DNA of 64,000 nucleotides from Odoribacter laneus YIT 12061 (lineage in GTDB: Bacteria; Bacteroidota; Bacteroidia; Bacteroidales; Marinifilaceae), in contig NZ_JH594597.1 in NCBI RefSeq assembly GCF_000243215.1, positions 71,005 through 135,004 on the forward strand. The letters run 5' to 3'. The notes under the pieces were generated by a model, which saw only the letters and a program-made list of their open reading frames with translations, ran no database searches and was not told the origin of the DNA. This document shows positions 1-8,652 of the stretch, one piece after another; positions within the stretch are counted from its first letter, which is position 1, and each line of letters opens with the position of its first letter. A program made the translations under genes and the position numbers.

Positions 1-59
1 AGAAATATAAATTTCCGACCTTGGCAAGGAAACGATTCTAAAACTGAACTCATCGAAAT

Positions 60-132
<73 letters not shown>

Positions 133-147
133 CTCTCGAAAGAGGAT

Positions 148-232
148 GCTCGAGTGGTGGAACTGGTAGACACGCAGGACTTAAAATCCTGTGGCCATTG
201 CGGCTGTGCGGGTTCAAGTCCCGCCTCGAGTA
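148..232 (+). tRNA. tRNA-Leu (anticodon TAA)
   Basis: An 85-base class II tRNA with a long variable arm. The acceptor GCTCGAG pairs with CTCGAGT, with a terminal G-U pair. The anticodon stem CAGGA/TCCTG closes the loop CTTAAAA, so the anticodon is TAA. The T arm is GCGGG TTCAAGT CCCGC. A terminator follows within 15 bases. Confidence 0.96.
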
Positions 233-245
233 CAGCTTGAAAATT

Positions 246-274
246 AAGGAGTTAGATTATCTAACTCCTTTTTT
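246..274 (+). terminator. Intrinsic terminator of the tRNA-Gly/tRNA-Leu transcript
   Basis: The perfect 10-bp stem AAGGAGTTAG/CTAACTCCTT has a 5-base loop and runs into a T tract, directly after tRNA-Leu. Confidence 0.9.
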
Positions 275-330
275 ATTGTTCACATACACCTAAAAAGATA
301 CCCTCAAATATACTTTTTGAAACACTATCA

Positions 331-361
331 TTACACATTAGGGACGTGCCCTAATGTGTAA
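331..361 (+). repeat. 31-base palindromic repeat, copy 1
   Basis: Perfect 13-base arms TTACACATTAGGG and CCCTAATGTGTAA surround the centre ACGTG. It is one of five copies in the window, all outside genes. The stretch 275-710 holds only this copy, copy 2 and AT-rich sequence; no gene is visible there. Confidence 0.93.
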
Positions 362-496
362 TTTTCAATAAATACACCTCCTCTCCTCTATAACTCACTG
401 AGAATATCCCCCAAAACAACAACACTTTATTGTATTTCTCAAAATGTTTGACCTCCCTTAACAACATTTTTGTGAAGAATTGTTCAAATACTATTT

Positions 497-527
497 TTAC
501 ACATTAGGGCACGTCCCTAATGTGTAA
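497..527 (-). repeat. 31-base palindromic repeat, copy 2 (inverted centre)
   Basis: The 13-base arms are the same as in copy 1, but the centre reads CACGT, the reverse complement of copy 1. It therefore lies in the opposite orientation, 135 bases away, so copies 1 and 2 form an inverted pair. Confidence 0.93.
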
Positions 528-710
528 TTAATAAAAATACGGGAAAAAAGTATCGGGAAGGATAGAAGCAAAGTCTTTTAGTTTCTATTTGTTTATTGTA
601 ACATTATGCATAGCAATCCATAATAAACTGATTCGTTTCTGAGAAGAACATTTATTTTCTAATGTTATTTTTTACTTTTGGGATACCCTTCAAATAATTT
701 TTCTCACAGC

Positions 711-1256
711 CTAACTCTCATTTTCAAAAGCCGGAGCTTCGGGAAAATCGATTTTATTATGGGTAATATTATTGACAAAATTAGTCACCATTACCTGAGA
801 AATCAGTAATATCACATCTACCAGATTTTCATTTTTATACCCGGCAGCATAAAAGTTTTTCAGATTTTCCTCTCCGATTTTACCACGTTTTTCTACAATT
901 TCCCGGGTCAAAGCAGTCAATACGTTTAAGCGGGAATCGAAGGTAACTTTCCCTTTTCTGAGTTCAATAATTTGTTCTTCTGTAAATCCGATCGCTTTCG
1001 CCATAAAAGTATGAGCACTCAGACAATAGAGACATTCATTCACCTGGCTGGTTGCCAAATAAATAGCTTCTGCTTCCTTGTCGGTCAGAGAAGTTTTCTC
1101 CCGGGTAAAATGTAAATAACTCTTTAAAGCGACAGGAGAATAAGCAATAAAGGCATACACATTGGGAATAAATCCGAAAGCCATTTTTAATTCATCTAAA
1201 ATCCGTTGATTTTGTTCGGGGATTTTTTCATCTTGAGGAATCTTAAACTTATCCAT
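711..1256 (-). CDS. Carboxymuconolactone decarboxylase-family (AhpD-like) protein
   Basis: A 181-residue all-helical protein of the CMD/AhpD superfamily. The redox and proton-relay motif E74-C75-x-x-C78-x-x-x-H82 is visible (ECLYCLSAH). This motif typifies peroxidase-related members, which reduce hydroperoxides or act as thiol-dependent disulfide enzymes. There is no signal peptide, so it should be cytoplasmic. It stands alone and divergent from the radical SAM gene at 1537, so its substrate cannot be inferred from neighbours. The ATG at 1256 gives the normal N-terminus of the family. The family is certain; the exact reaction is unknown. Confidence 0.85.
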   Translation of the reverse strand: MDKFKIPQDEKIPEQNQRILDELKMAFGFIPNVYAFIAYSPVALKSYLHFTREKTSLTDKEAEAIYLATSQVNECLYCLSAHTFMAKAIGFTEEQIIELRKGKVTFDSRLNVLTALTREIVEKRGKIGEENLKNFYAAGYKNENLVDVILLISQVMVTNFVNNITHNKIDFPEAPAFENES

Positions 1257-1383
1257 CCTTCTATTATTTATACTTCATTTATCAGAATTTCCTATAGCTT
1301 TTATTTACGCTTATTTTCTCATAAAGTTATCTATATCCCTGAATGTTCCGGTAATATCGATTTATTTTCCAAAAAATCCGGTC

Positions 1384-1510
1384 AGATATGAAACCTTTCG
1401 CAAAGGTTCTCGTTTGATTTGCTGTGACTCGCAACTAAACTAACCTAATCTGATAGCACAATTTCATGAAGAATTTTGTGTCCCTCCTTGCCTACGGCAA
1501 GGAGTTTTTT
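1384..1510 (+). ncRNA. Candidate small RNA or leader RNA ending in a terminator
   Basis: This gap between divergent genes holds structure with no reading frame. There is a hairpin AACCTTT-CGC-AAAGGTT (1392-1408), a possible stem GCTGT/ATAGC (1421-1457), an imperfect hairpin around 1458-1479, and then a strong terminator at 1484-1510. A plus-strand terminator ahead of the next gene implies a short transcript from somewhere after 1260. I found no clear promoter and recognise no RNA family. It could instead be an attenuating leader of the maturase gene. The 5' end given is a guess. Confidence 0.4.
1484..1510 (+). terminator. Intrinsic terminator upstream of the sulfatase maturase gene
   Basis: The perfect 9-bp stem CTCCTTGCC/GGCAAGGAG has a 3-base loop and is followed by TTTTTT. 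It works only on the plus strand, because no T tract follows it on the other strand. Confidence 0.85.
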
Positions 1511-1512
1511 AT

Positions 1513-1520
1513 TATTTTTG
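1513..1520 (+). promoter_or_regulatory. Candidate -7 element for the sulfatase maturase operon
   Basis: TATTTTTG fits the Bacteroidetes TAnnTTTG element. It lies just after the terminator and 17 bases before the ATG. The nearest TTG upstream is 22 bases away, slightly outside the usual spacing. Confidence 0.4.
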
Positions 1521-1536
1521 GACAAACGATTGGGGC

Positions 1537-2811
1537 ATGAATACAGACAGGCGACAAACAGCTTCTTTTTTATTTGAACAAGAACGCGAAAAAGTTCAAC
1601 GGAATTTTTCTGTAATGGTTAAATGTGTCGGTCCTGTTTGCAATTTAGACTGTGACTATTGTTACTACCTGGACAAAAACGCCCTTTATCCGGATAAAAA
1701 ATTTAGCCTGCAAGGATTTCGCATGAACGAACAAGTCTTGGAAAAACTGATCCGCGACGTAATTACTTCACAACCGCAGAAACGAATCGAATTCATATGG
1801 CACGGAGGCGAACCGACGTTATTAGGAATAGACTATTTTCAAAAAATCGTGGATCTTCAGCAGAAATATGCAGACGGAAAAGAAATTGCCAATTCTTTTC
1901 AGACCAATGGTACTTTGATCAACGATAAATGGGCCGAATTCTTAGCTTCTCATCATTTTCTATGTGGGTTGTCCTTAGACGGACCACAAAAATTTCACGA
2001 TAATCACCGACGTTTTATAAACGGACAGGGATCCTGGGAAAAAGTGATGAAATGCATAGAACTATTTCACGAATATGAGGTAGAATTCAACACCATGTCT
2101 GTTGTAAACGCTTCTAATAGTAAACAGCCTGCTCTTATATACGAATTTCTGAAAAGTACAGGAAGTCGTTTTATGCAATTTTCCCCGATTGCCGAAAGAA
2201 TTGCTCTGGATGAGCACGAACCTTTGTCGGTTGTCAGCAACACTTACAAAAAAGAGACAGCTGTTATGCAGGAGAATGTAAGTGCAATAGATTGGGGAAA
2301 TTTTCTCTGTCGCATCTTTGATTTATGGGTAAAAAAAGATGTGGGAGAATTCTTTATCAATTATTTCGACAATACCTTGGCCGCTTATATCGGCCAAGCC
2401 CCTTCTCTTTGTTCGATGGCACCGTTTTGTGGTTGTTCGCCCGCCATCGAACACAACGGCGATGTATACTGTTGTGACCACTTCGTTTTCCCGGAAAATC
2501 ATATCGGAAATACAACGAATTTATCTCTTGCTGAAATGGTAAAAAGCGACAAACAGCTTTTCTTTGAACAACGGAAGCAAGACACGCTCTCGGCACAATG
2601 CCGGGCTTGCGAATTTTTACCTATGTGCGGAGGGGACTGTCCCAAAAACCGGTTCGTAAAAAATGAAGCCGGAGAATACATCTCTTGCCTTTGCCAAGGA
2701 TTTCAGATGTTTTTCCGGCATACTCAAAAACAGTTTGAATTTATGGCGAATGAACTCCGTCACCAACGTCCTCCGGCCAATATTATGAAAAAGTTTAAGC
2801 ACAAAATCTAA
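1537..2811 (+). CDS. Anaerobic sulfatase-maturating radical SAM enzyme
   Basis: A 424-residue radical SAM/SPASM protein. The cluster motif CX3CX2C is C35, C39 and C42 (CNLDCDYC), followed by the GGE motif (HGGEPTLLG) near residue 88. The C-terminal half has SPASM cysteines in groups (CGCSPA, CCDHF, CRACEFLPMCGGDC). This arrangement fits anSME enzymes, which oxidise an active-site Ser or Cys of sulfatases to formylglycine in the cytoplasm. No sulfatase gene is in the window, so it probably serves targets encoded elsewhere. The aldo/keto reductase starts 3 bases after its stop, so the two are co-transcribed. Confidence 0.87.
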   Translation: MNTDRRQTASFLFEQEREKVQRNFSVMVKCVGPVCNLDCDYCYYLDKNALYPDKKFSLQGFRMNEQVLEKLIRDVITSQPQKRIEFIWHGGEPTLLGIDYFQKIVDLQQKYADGKEIANSFQTNGTLINDKWAEFLASHHFLCGLSLDGPQKFHDNHRRFINGQGSWEKVMKCIELFHEYEVEFNTMSVVNASNSKQPALIYEFLKSTGSRFMQFSPIAERIALDEHEPLSVVSNTYKKETAVMQENVSAIDWGNFLCRIFDLWVKKDVGEFFINYFDNTLAAYIGQAPSLCSMAPFCGCSPAIEHNGDVYCCDHFVFPENHIGNTTNLSLAEMVKSDKQLFFEQRKQDTLSAQCRACEFLPMCGGDCPKNRFVKNEAGEYISCLCQGFQMFFRHTQKQFEFMANELRHQRPPANIMKKFKHKI

Positions 2812-2814
2812 TAT

Positions 2815-3804
2815 ATGGAAACATATAAAGCTGCCCCTAACAGATATCAGCACATGTCCTACCATCGTTGCGGAAAAAGTGGACTACTACTTCCTGCCCT
2901 TTCTCTGGGGCTCTGGCATAATTTCGGAGAGGTCGATCGATTTGATCATTTCAGTCAAATCATTTATACCGCCTTCGATCACGGAATCACTCACTTTGAT
3001 TTGGCCAATAACTATGGACCGCCTCCTGGTGCAGCCGAGGAAAATTTCGGACGGATTTTAAAAAAAGGCTTGAAACCTTACCGGGATGAAATTCTTATTT
3101 CAACCAAAGCCGGGCACGAAATGTGGGCCGGTCCTTACGGGCAATGGGGAAGCCGGAAACACCTCATGGCCAGCATAGACCAAAGCTTAAAGCGCATGGG
3201 AGTAGAGTATGTCGACATCTTTTATTCCCATCGTCCCGATCCCACTACTCCCTTGGAAGAGACGATGGGTGCCCTTTCCGATATCGTCAAACAAGGAAAA
3301 GCGCTCTATACAGGTATCTCCAAATACGATGTCCCGCAAACACGAAAAGCAGCAGCTTTATTGAAAGAAGCAGGAACACCCTGCCTGATCCACCAGGACC
3401 GCTACTCTCTGTTTGACCGACACATAGAAGATGGACTTCTGGAAACCATACACGATCTTCACATGGGGATGATTGCTTTTTCTCCTCTGGCACAAGGCTT
3501 ATTGAGCAATCGTTATCTTCAAGGAATTAGTCCCGATTCCCGCGCAGCAAAATCCACCGGTTTTTTACAAAAAGAACAAGTAACAGAAACCGTGCTCCAC
3601 AAAGTCCGCCACTTAAGTATAATCGCCCAGCAACGCGGACAAACTTTAGCGGAAATGGCTCTGGCATGGTTACTTCATAACGATAGGGTGACTAGTGTAA
3701 TTATTGGGGTCAGTTCTGTAGATCAATTACTGAATAACCTAAAAGCCATCGCAAACACCGAATTTTCCAGCTCCGAACTCGAATCTATCCGACAAATATT
3801 ATAA
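2815..3804 (+). CDS. Aldo/keto reductase, YghZ/Gpr-like (L-glyceraldehyde 3-phosphate reductase type)
   Basis: A 329-residue TIM-barrel oxidoreductase using NADPH. The tetrad is visible as D62, Y67 (NNYGPP), K98 (STKAG) and H139 (SHRPDP). The NNYGPPPG.AE block and the WAGPYG stretch are typical of the AKR14 group that includes E. coli YghZ/Gpr, which reduces L-glyceraldehyde 3-phosphate and methylglyoxal. It starts 3 bases after the maturase stop, an operon arrangement whose biochemical sense is unclear. A shared terminator with clpB follows. Confidence 0.87.
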   Translation: METYKAAPNRYQHMSYHRCGKSGLLLPALSLGLWHNFGEVDRFDHFSQIIYTAFDHGITHFDLANNYGPPPGAAEENFGRILKKGLKPYRDEILISTKAGHEMWAGPYGQWGSRKHLMASIDQSLKRMGVEYVDIFYSHRPDPTTPLEETMGALSDIVKQGKALYTGISKYDVPQTRKAAALLKEAGTPCLIHQDRYSLFDRHIEDGLLETIHDLHMGMIAFSPLAQGLLSNRYLQGISPDSRAAKSTGFLQKEQVTETVLHKVRHLSIIAQQRGQTLAEMALAWLLHNDRVTSVIIGVSSVDQLLNNLKAIANTEFSSSELESIRQIL

Positions 3805-3806
3805 CG

Positions 3807-3845
3807 AAAAAGGGGCTATCCAAAATGGATATCCCCCTTTTCTCG
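3807..3845 (+). terminator. Bidirectional terminator between the aldo/keto reductase gene and clpB
   Basis: The stem AAAAGGGG.TATCC/GGATA.CCCCTTTT has a 4-base loop, with A and T tracts on both sides. It lies between the two convergent genes. Confidence 0.8.
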
Positions 3846-3888
3846 TTTTTATTACTATTTTTAAAATTGATTTTCTGGCTTTATACTA

Positions 3889-6480
3889 TTATTTATTCCG
3901 GAAAACAATCTCGTTATTTTTCACATCCACTACGATATGATTGTCTTTGGATACTTTTTCCGATAAGATCTGCTTTGACAAATCGTTCAGTAAAGTCCGT
4001 TGTATAATCCGTTTTACCGGCCGTGCACCAAACTGAGGATCATATCCTTCGTTAGCAATCCATTCGACAGCTTTATCCGTAACTTCCAATAAAATGCCGT
4101 TATTGGCCAACATTTTATTGACACCATTGATTTGTAACCGGACAATATCTACAATTTCATTTTTCTGCAGAGGGGTAAACATGATTACCTCGTCGATACG
4201 ATTGAGAAATTCCGGACGAATAGTCTGTTTCAGCATCTCATACACCTCGGCATTGGTTTTCTCCACTATTTCATCCCGGTTCTTTTCGTTCAAATCCTTC
4301 AGTTTTTCCTGAATGATATGAGCACCAATATTGGAAGTCATAATAATAATAGTATTCTTAAAATCGACAACCCGCCCTTTGTTATCCGTCAAACGGCCGT
4401 CATCCAACACCTGCAACAAAATATTAAATACATCCGGATGAGCCTTTTCGATTTCATCCAACAAAATGACGGAATAAGGTTTACGTCTCACAGCTTCTGT
4501 CAGTTGACCGCCTTCATCATAACCGACATATCCAGGAGGCGCTCCAATCAAACGGGAGACAGAATGTCTTTCCTGATATTCAGACATATCGATACGGGTC
4601 ATCTGACTTTCATCGTCAAACAAAAATTCGGCCAAAGCCTTTGCCAATTCTGTTTTCCCTACCCCTGTCGTCCCCAGGAAAATAAAAGATCCTATCGGTC
4701 GTTTGGCATCTTGCAGACCGGCCCGGTTCCGTCTCACGGCATCAGCCAAGGCAGCAATAGCGACATCTTGTCCTACCACCCGCCGGTGTAATTCTTGCTC
4801 CAGAGAGAGCAATTTTTGCCGTTCACTCTGCATCATTCGATTCACCGGTATACCTGTCCATTTTGATACTACCGTAGCGATATCGTCAGCCGTCACTTCT
4901 TCCCGGATCAAAGATTCTCCGTTTTTCATGTCGGCAAGCTTTTGTTTCACCTCTTCTATACGGCCTTCCGCTTCTTTGATTTTTCCATAACGCAGCTCCG
5001 CTACCTTTCCGTAATCTCCATCCCGTTCAGCCCGCGTCGCTTCAAACTTATATTGTTCTATCGCATCTTTATTTTTCTGTATCTCATCAATTAATGAACG
5101 TTCCGATTCCCATTGGGCCCTTAATTTGGTCCGTTCCTCCGTCAGGTCTGCCAATTCTTTTTTAATATCGTCCAGCTTCTTACTGCTCCCTTCCCGCTTC
5201 AAGGCTTCTTTTTCAATCTGCAATTGCTGGATTTTCCGGTCCAATTCATCAATTTCCTCCGGTACAGAATTCATCTCCAAGCGAAGACGGGCAGCCGCTT
5301 CATCGACTAAGTCAATAGCCTTATCGGGCAAAAAACGATCGGAAATATACCGATGAGATAATTCTACCGAAGCAATAATTGCATCATCTGTAATCCTCAC
5401 TTTATGGTGATTTTCATATCTTTCCTTCAATCCCCTCATAATACTGATGGCGCTCATTACATCCGGTTCGTCAATCATGACTTTTTGAAACCGCCGCTCT
5501 AAAGCTTTATCCTGTTCAAAATATTTCTGATATTCATTCAAGGTAGTAGCCCCAATTGCCCTCAAATCCCCACGGGCTAAAGCCGGCTTTAAAATATTAG
5601 CCGCATCCATAGCGCCGTCGGACTTCCCGGCTCCAACCAACGTATGAATCTCATCGATAAACAATATAATCTCTCCTTCCGAGGAAATTACTTCATTTAC
5701 CACTGCCTTTAGCCGTTCTTCAAACTCCCCTTTGTATTTTGCTCCGGCAATTAAAGCCCCCATATCCAACGAATAAATTTGTTTGGAAGCCAGGTTAGAA
5801 GGTACATCTCCATTTACAATCCGCTGGGCTAAACCTTCAGCAATCGCCGTTTTTCCTACTCCCGGTTCCCCGATTAATATAGGGTTGTTTTTCGTACGCC
5901 GCGAAAGGATCTGTAACACCCGCCGAATTTCATCATCCCGCCCGATAACCGGATCCAGTTTTCCATTCCGGGCTCTTTCATTCAAATTGATCGCAAATCG
6001 TCCCAACGAATCATAGGTAGACTCCGCTGACTGCGAATTCACCTTCGAACCCTTCCGCAACTCACCAATTGCAGCCTTGGTCTCCTTTTCCGTCATTCCA
6101 CTATCCTTCATCAATTGAGCGACCTGATCCCTCCCCTCCAAAAGTCCTAGTAAAATATGCTCCAAGGAAATATACTGATCTCCCATCTCACTGGCAAAAC
6201 GAGTAGCTTTCTCTAAGACTCTGTTGGCATCCGACGAAAGATAAACCTCTCCCCCCGAAACGCGTGGATAGGTATCAATAATCCGATCCAAGGCCGATAA
6301 TAAATTATTACTGTTGACGCCTAATTTATTAAAAATAAAATGGGTCACATTTTCTCCAACCTCTACAACCGCCTTTAACAGATGTCCTGTTTCAATGGCT
6401 TGTTGGCCTTTTGCTTGAGCAAGCTGCACCGCTTTTTGCAATGCCTCTTGCGACTTAATAGTATAATTATCTGTATTCAT
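3889..6480 (-). CDS. clpB: ATP-dependent disaggregase ClpB
   Basis: An 863-residue Hsp100 protein, the usual length. In order it has the two-repeat N domain (residues 1-145), AAA+ ring 1 with Walker A GEPGVGKT (204-211) and Walker [10 protein letters not shown], a long coiled-coil middle domain (about 395-520), and AAA+ ring 2 with GTTGVGKTE and an arginine-finger region near the C-terminus. ClpB threads aggregated proteins in cooperation with DnaK. I place the start at the ATG at 6480 because GGAGT sits 9 bases upstream and the protein then begins at the family N-terminus; an in-frame extension of 12 residues is unlikely. The gene stands alone, and no heat-shock operator was seen. Confidence 0.97.
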   Translation of the reverse strand: MNTDNYTIKSQEALQKAVQLAQAKGQQAIETGHLLKAVVEVGENVTHFIFNKLGVNSNNLLSALDRIIDTYPRVSGGEVYLSSDANRVLEKATRFASEMGDQYISLEHILLGLLEGRDQVAQLMKDSGMTEKETKAAIGELRKGSKVNSQSAESTYDSLGRFAINLNERARNGKLDPVIGRDDEIRRVLQILSRRTKNNPILIGEPGVGKTAIAEGLAQRIVNGDVPSNLASKQIYSLDMGALIAGAKYKGEFEERLKAVVNEVISSEGEIILFIDEIHTLVGAGKSDGAMDAANILKPALARGDLRAIGATTLNEYQKYFEQDKALERRFQKVMIDEPDVMSAISIMRGLKERYENHHKVRITDDAIIASVELSHRYISDRFLPDKAIDLVDEAAARLRLEMNSVPEEIDELDRKIQQLQIEKEALKREGSSKKLDDIKKELADLTEERTKLRAQWESERSLIDEIQKNKDAIEQYKFEATRAERDGDYGKVAELRYGKIKEAEGRIEEVKQKLADMKNGESLIREEVTADDIATVVSKWTGIPVNRMMQSERQKLLSLEQELHRRVVGQDVAIAALADAVRRNRAGLQDAKRPIGSFIFLGTTGVGKTELAKALAEFLFDDESQMTRIDMSEYQERHSVSRLIGAPPGYVGYDEGGQLTEAVRRKPYSVILLDEIEKAHPDVFNILLQVLDDGRLTDNKGRVVDFKNTIIIMTSNIGAHIIQEKLKDLNEKNRDEIVEKTNAEVYEMLKQTIRPEFLNRIDEVIMFTPLQKNEIVDIVRLQINGVNKMLANNGILLEVTDKAVEWIANEGYDPQFGARPVKRIIQRTLLNDLSKQILSEKVSKDNHIVVDVKNNEIVFRNK

Positions 6481-6743
6481 AATCTCGTACTCCTTTCTGT
6501 TGTAGACAGCGTACAAAACTTATACCGAATCCACCTCTAAAAAGTTTCAAAGAAATTTTTACAGTTTTACAGACATTTTGACACAAATATCCCCCAAATA
6601 ATGTCAAAATGTCTTTTTCTATTCTTCGTATGCATTTTTTTCCTATCTTTTTCTCAAGACAGGAATAAATTTTAAAACCGTCATTGGATTTTTAGGGGGT
6701 TAAAAAGATTTTCCAAGAGCTGATCCGTATAAGAGGAAAAACA

Positions 6744-7406
6744 TTAATTCGAAAACGCATAGTTCACTATATTCGCTTCTATTTTTCGAATTTCCTCCGA
6801 AACAGGCTGTATATTAAAAGTTTCACCATTCTGCTTTTGTACTGCTTCTGTTTTAAATTCCTCATAAAATATACATAAACGCTCTTCCTTTATAATTCCC
6901 CAAACTGGCGGAGCATTTTTATACAATTGTTGTAAACAAGGAAAATCTTCCGGAAATTTATAACTCTGATTAAAAATCGGATGCTCCCAGCCTATCTTTA
7001 TTTGTTTTTCCTGAGGAAATAATTTACTCAGTACCGGGGAAAAATCCTCACTTTTTCCGACTGTATTATGAATTTGCAAAAAGCCTCCAGCCTCGGTATA
7101 TTCTTGCAAATTATGTATTTCTCCGGGAGAAAAAACAGGAGTCCCCTCACTTTCTGCATAAACAAAGGGATATTCAAAAATAATCCTATCAGCAGTATCC
7201 ACCCAAACAGGAATACGTGCAAAATCAGAACCCAGATTTTTATTATAAAAAGAAATCAAATGGATCCAGTATCCTTTCACTTTCTCATTTTCAATTCCCT
7301 TTTGTTTCAGTAAAGCAATTTTCTGTTTGGTCTTTTGTCCCCATATCCACCGGGGTATAAATGCAAATAATGCAACGACCAATAATATTTTCAAAATATC
7401 TTCCAT
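6744..7406 (-). CDS. DUF4159-type membrane-anchored protein
   Basis: A 220-residue protein with an N-terminal membrane segment (about residues 6-22) and a positively charged stretch after it. The rest resembles DUF4159 domains: the YPFVYAE strand, then FSPGEIHNLQEY and TEAGGFLQIHN, as in class I glutamine-amidotransferase-like folds. DUF4159 proteins often sit near MoxR/VWA gene clusters, but none is here. Translation probably begins at the ATG at 7406; an in-frame TTG lies one codon upstream. Function unknown. Confidence 0.65.
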   Translation of the reverse strand: MEDILKILLVVALFAFIPRWIWGQKTKQKIALLKQKGIENEKVKGYWIHLISFYNKNLGSDFARIPVWVDTADRIIFEYPFVYAESEGTPVFSPGEIHNLQEYTEAGGFLQIHNTVGKSEDFSPVLSKLFPQEKQIKIGWEHPIFNQSYKFPEDFPCLQQLYKNAPPVWGIIKEERLCIFYEEFKTEAVQKQNGETFNIQPVSEEIRKIEANIVNYAFSN

Positions 7407-7477
7407 CAATCAAACGAATTGAAGACTTTATTAAATAAAATTCTGTCTTTCACTCTTCTGTCCGGCTTTGCAAACAT

Positions 7478-8203
7478 TCACAACTCTACAAATCTCCCTT
7501 GTTGTTCATTGAGGAAATTTATACTATGGCAAGCCACCACACCAGCGGTCTCCGTACGTAAACGACTCGGACCTAATGTTATAGAAACAAACCCATATTT
7601 TGCAGCCTCCGCCACTTCCTCTTCTGAGAAATCTCCCTCCGGGCCGATCAAGATGACGGCATCTTCACCTGCCGTATATACTTCATCCAGCCGTTTTTTG
7701 GTACCAGGCTGACAATGAGCAATAAACTTATGTTTATACTGACAGTTCACAAGAAATTCCTGAAAACGCATCATCGGATGTAAAACCGGCAGATAAGCCT
7801 TTAACGACTGTTTCATCGCAGCCACGATGACCTTTTCCAAGCGCTCTTCTTTCACTACTCTCCGTTCGGAATGAGCAGCCGCTATGGGTGTGAACTCGTC
7901 TATTCCTATCTCCGTACACTTCTCCAGAAACCATTCCGTCCGTTCTATATTTTTTGTAGGAGCGATTGCTATATGCAGACAAAACGGCCGTTTTTCATAC
8001 TGCCGGGTACAGGCGGTGACTTTTACCTGACATCCTTTTACATTCGCCACTGTAATGATCCCCGAATAAAAACCACCTCTCCCGTCTACTAAAGCAACAG
8101 TATCTCCCTCTTCTAAACGCAATACTTTTATACAGTGTTTTGATTCTTCCGGATTCAACCGATATATCTCTCCTTCTATATCAGGAGTATAAAATAAATG
8201 CAT
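7478..8203 (-). CDS. rsmE: 16S rRNA (uracil-1498-N3)-methyltransferase
   Basis: A 241-residue SPOUT-fold methyltransferase that methylates U1498 in the decoding region of 16S rRNA using SAM. The N-terminal PUA-like part begins at MHLFYTPD. The knot motifs are LIGPEGDFSEEE (near residue 190) and TLGPSRLRTETA (near residue 220), both diagnostic of RsmE. Length and both ends match the family. It lies 71 bases upstream of the DUF4159 gene on the same strand, and the small membrane protein gene ends 15 bases upstream. Confidence 0.95.
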   Translation of the reverse strand: MHLFYTPDIEGEIYRLNPEESKHCIKVLRLEEGDTVALVDGRGGFYSGIITVANVKGCQVKVTACTRQYEKRPFCLHIAIAPTKNIERTEWFLEKCTEIGIDEFTPIAAAHSERRVVKEERLEKVIVAAMKQSLKAYLPVLHPMMRFQEFLVNCQYKHKFIAHCQPGTKKRLDEVYTAGEDAVILIGPEGDFSEEEVAEAAKYGFVSITLGPSRLRTETAGVVACHSINFLNEQQGRFVEL

Positions 8204-8218
8204 ATTTCTTCTATTCGT

Positions 8219-8434
8219 TTACAAATTCACTTTATGTTTTTTTTCAGACCGATCTTTCCATAAAGCGATCCCCACTCCTATAAAAACCGGAATAAGAGAT
8301 TGAGTAGCCTTCCACAAACCCTCGAATGCCTCCGTCAGCGTACCGGTCTTTCCCATTTGATAACAAAAAACCGTCACTAGCATAAAATAGACAAGAAACA
8401 GATATAAAATTAAAAATATACTAACCTTTTTCAT
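8219..8434 (-). CDS. Small membrane protein, two transmembrane helices
   Basis: A 71-residue protein with hydrophobic segments at about residues 5-26 and 45-60 and a basic tail (DRSEKKHK). I do not recognise the family. The start chosen is the ATG at 8434; the only in-frame alternative upstream is a TTG at 8467. Its end is 15 bases before rsmE on the same strand, so it may be the first gene of that transcript. Its small size leaves some doubt, but the hydrophobic pattern is orderly. Confidence 0.5.
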   Translation of the reverse strand: MKKVSIFLILYLFLVYFMLVTVFCYQMGKTGTLTEAFEGLWKATQSLIPVFIGVGIALWKDRSEKKHKVNL

Positions 8435-8615
8435 CCTCTTGAGGCAATTTAGGTGCTGATTATTCAATCGTTTTCACGCCACTCACCGAACAACTTTTCA
8501 CCTACAAATTCACTATCACCAATCGATAAACAAAGGTATAAATAAAAACAAAATTAAAAACAATTTCCTTCTCCGACAGCTTCGAATTGTTTTCCGAAAT
8601 ATTGCCGGTAGGCAT

Positions 8616-8643
8616 AAAAAATGCCGCTCGTAAGCGGCATTTT
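8616..8643 (-). terminator. Intrinsic terminator after the EF-G2-type gene
   Basis: On the minus strand the stem AAATGCCGCT/AGCGGCATTT, with a 4-base loop, runs into a T tract. It begins about 10 bases after the stop codon. Confidence 0.85.
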
Positions 8644-8652
8644 GTAGGATTT

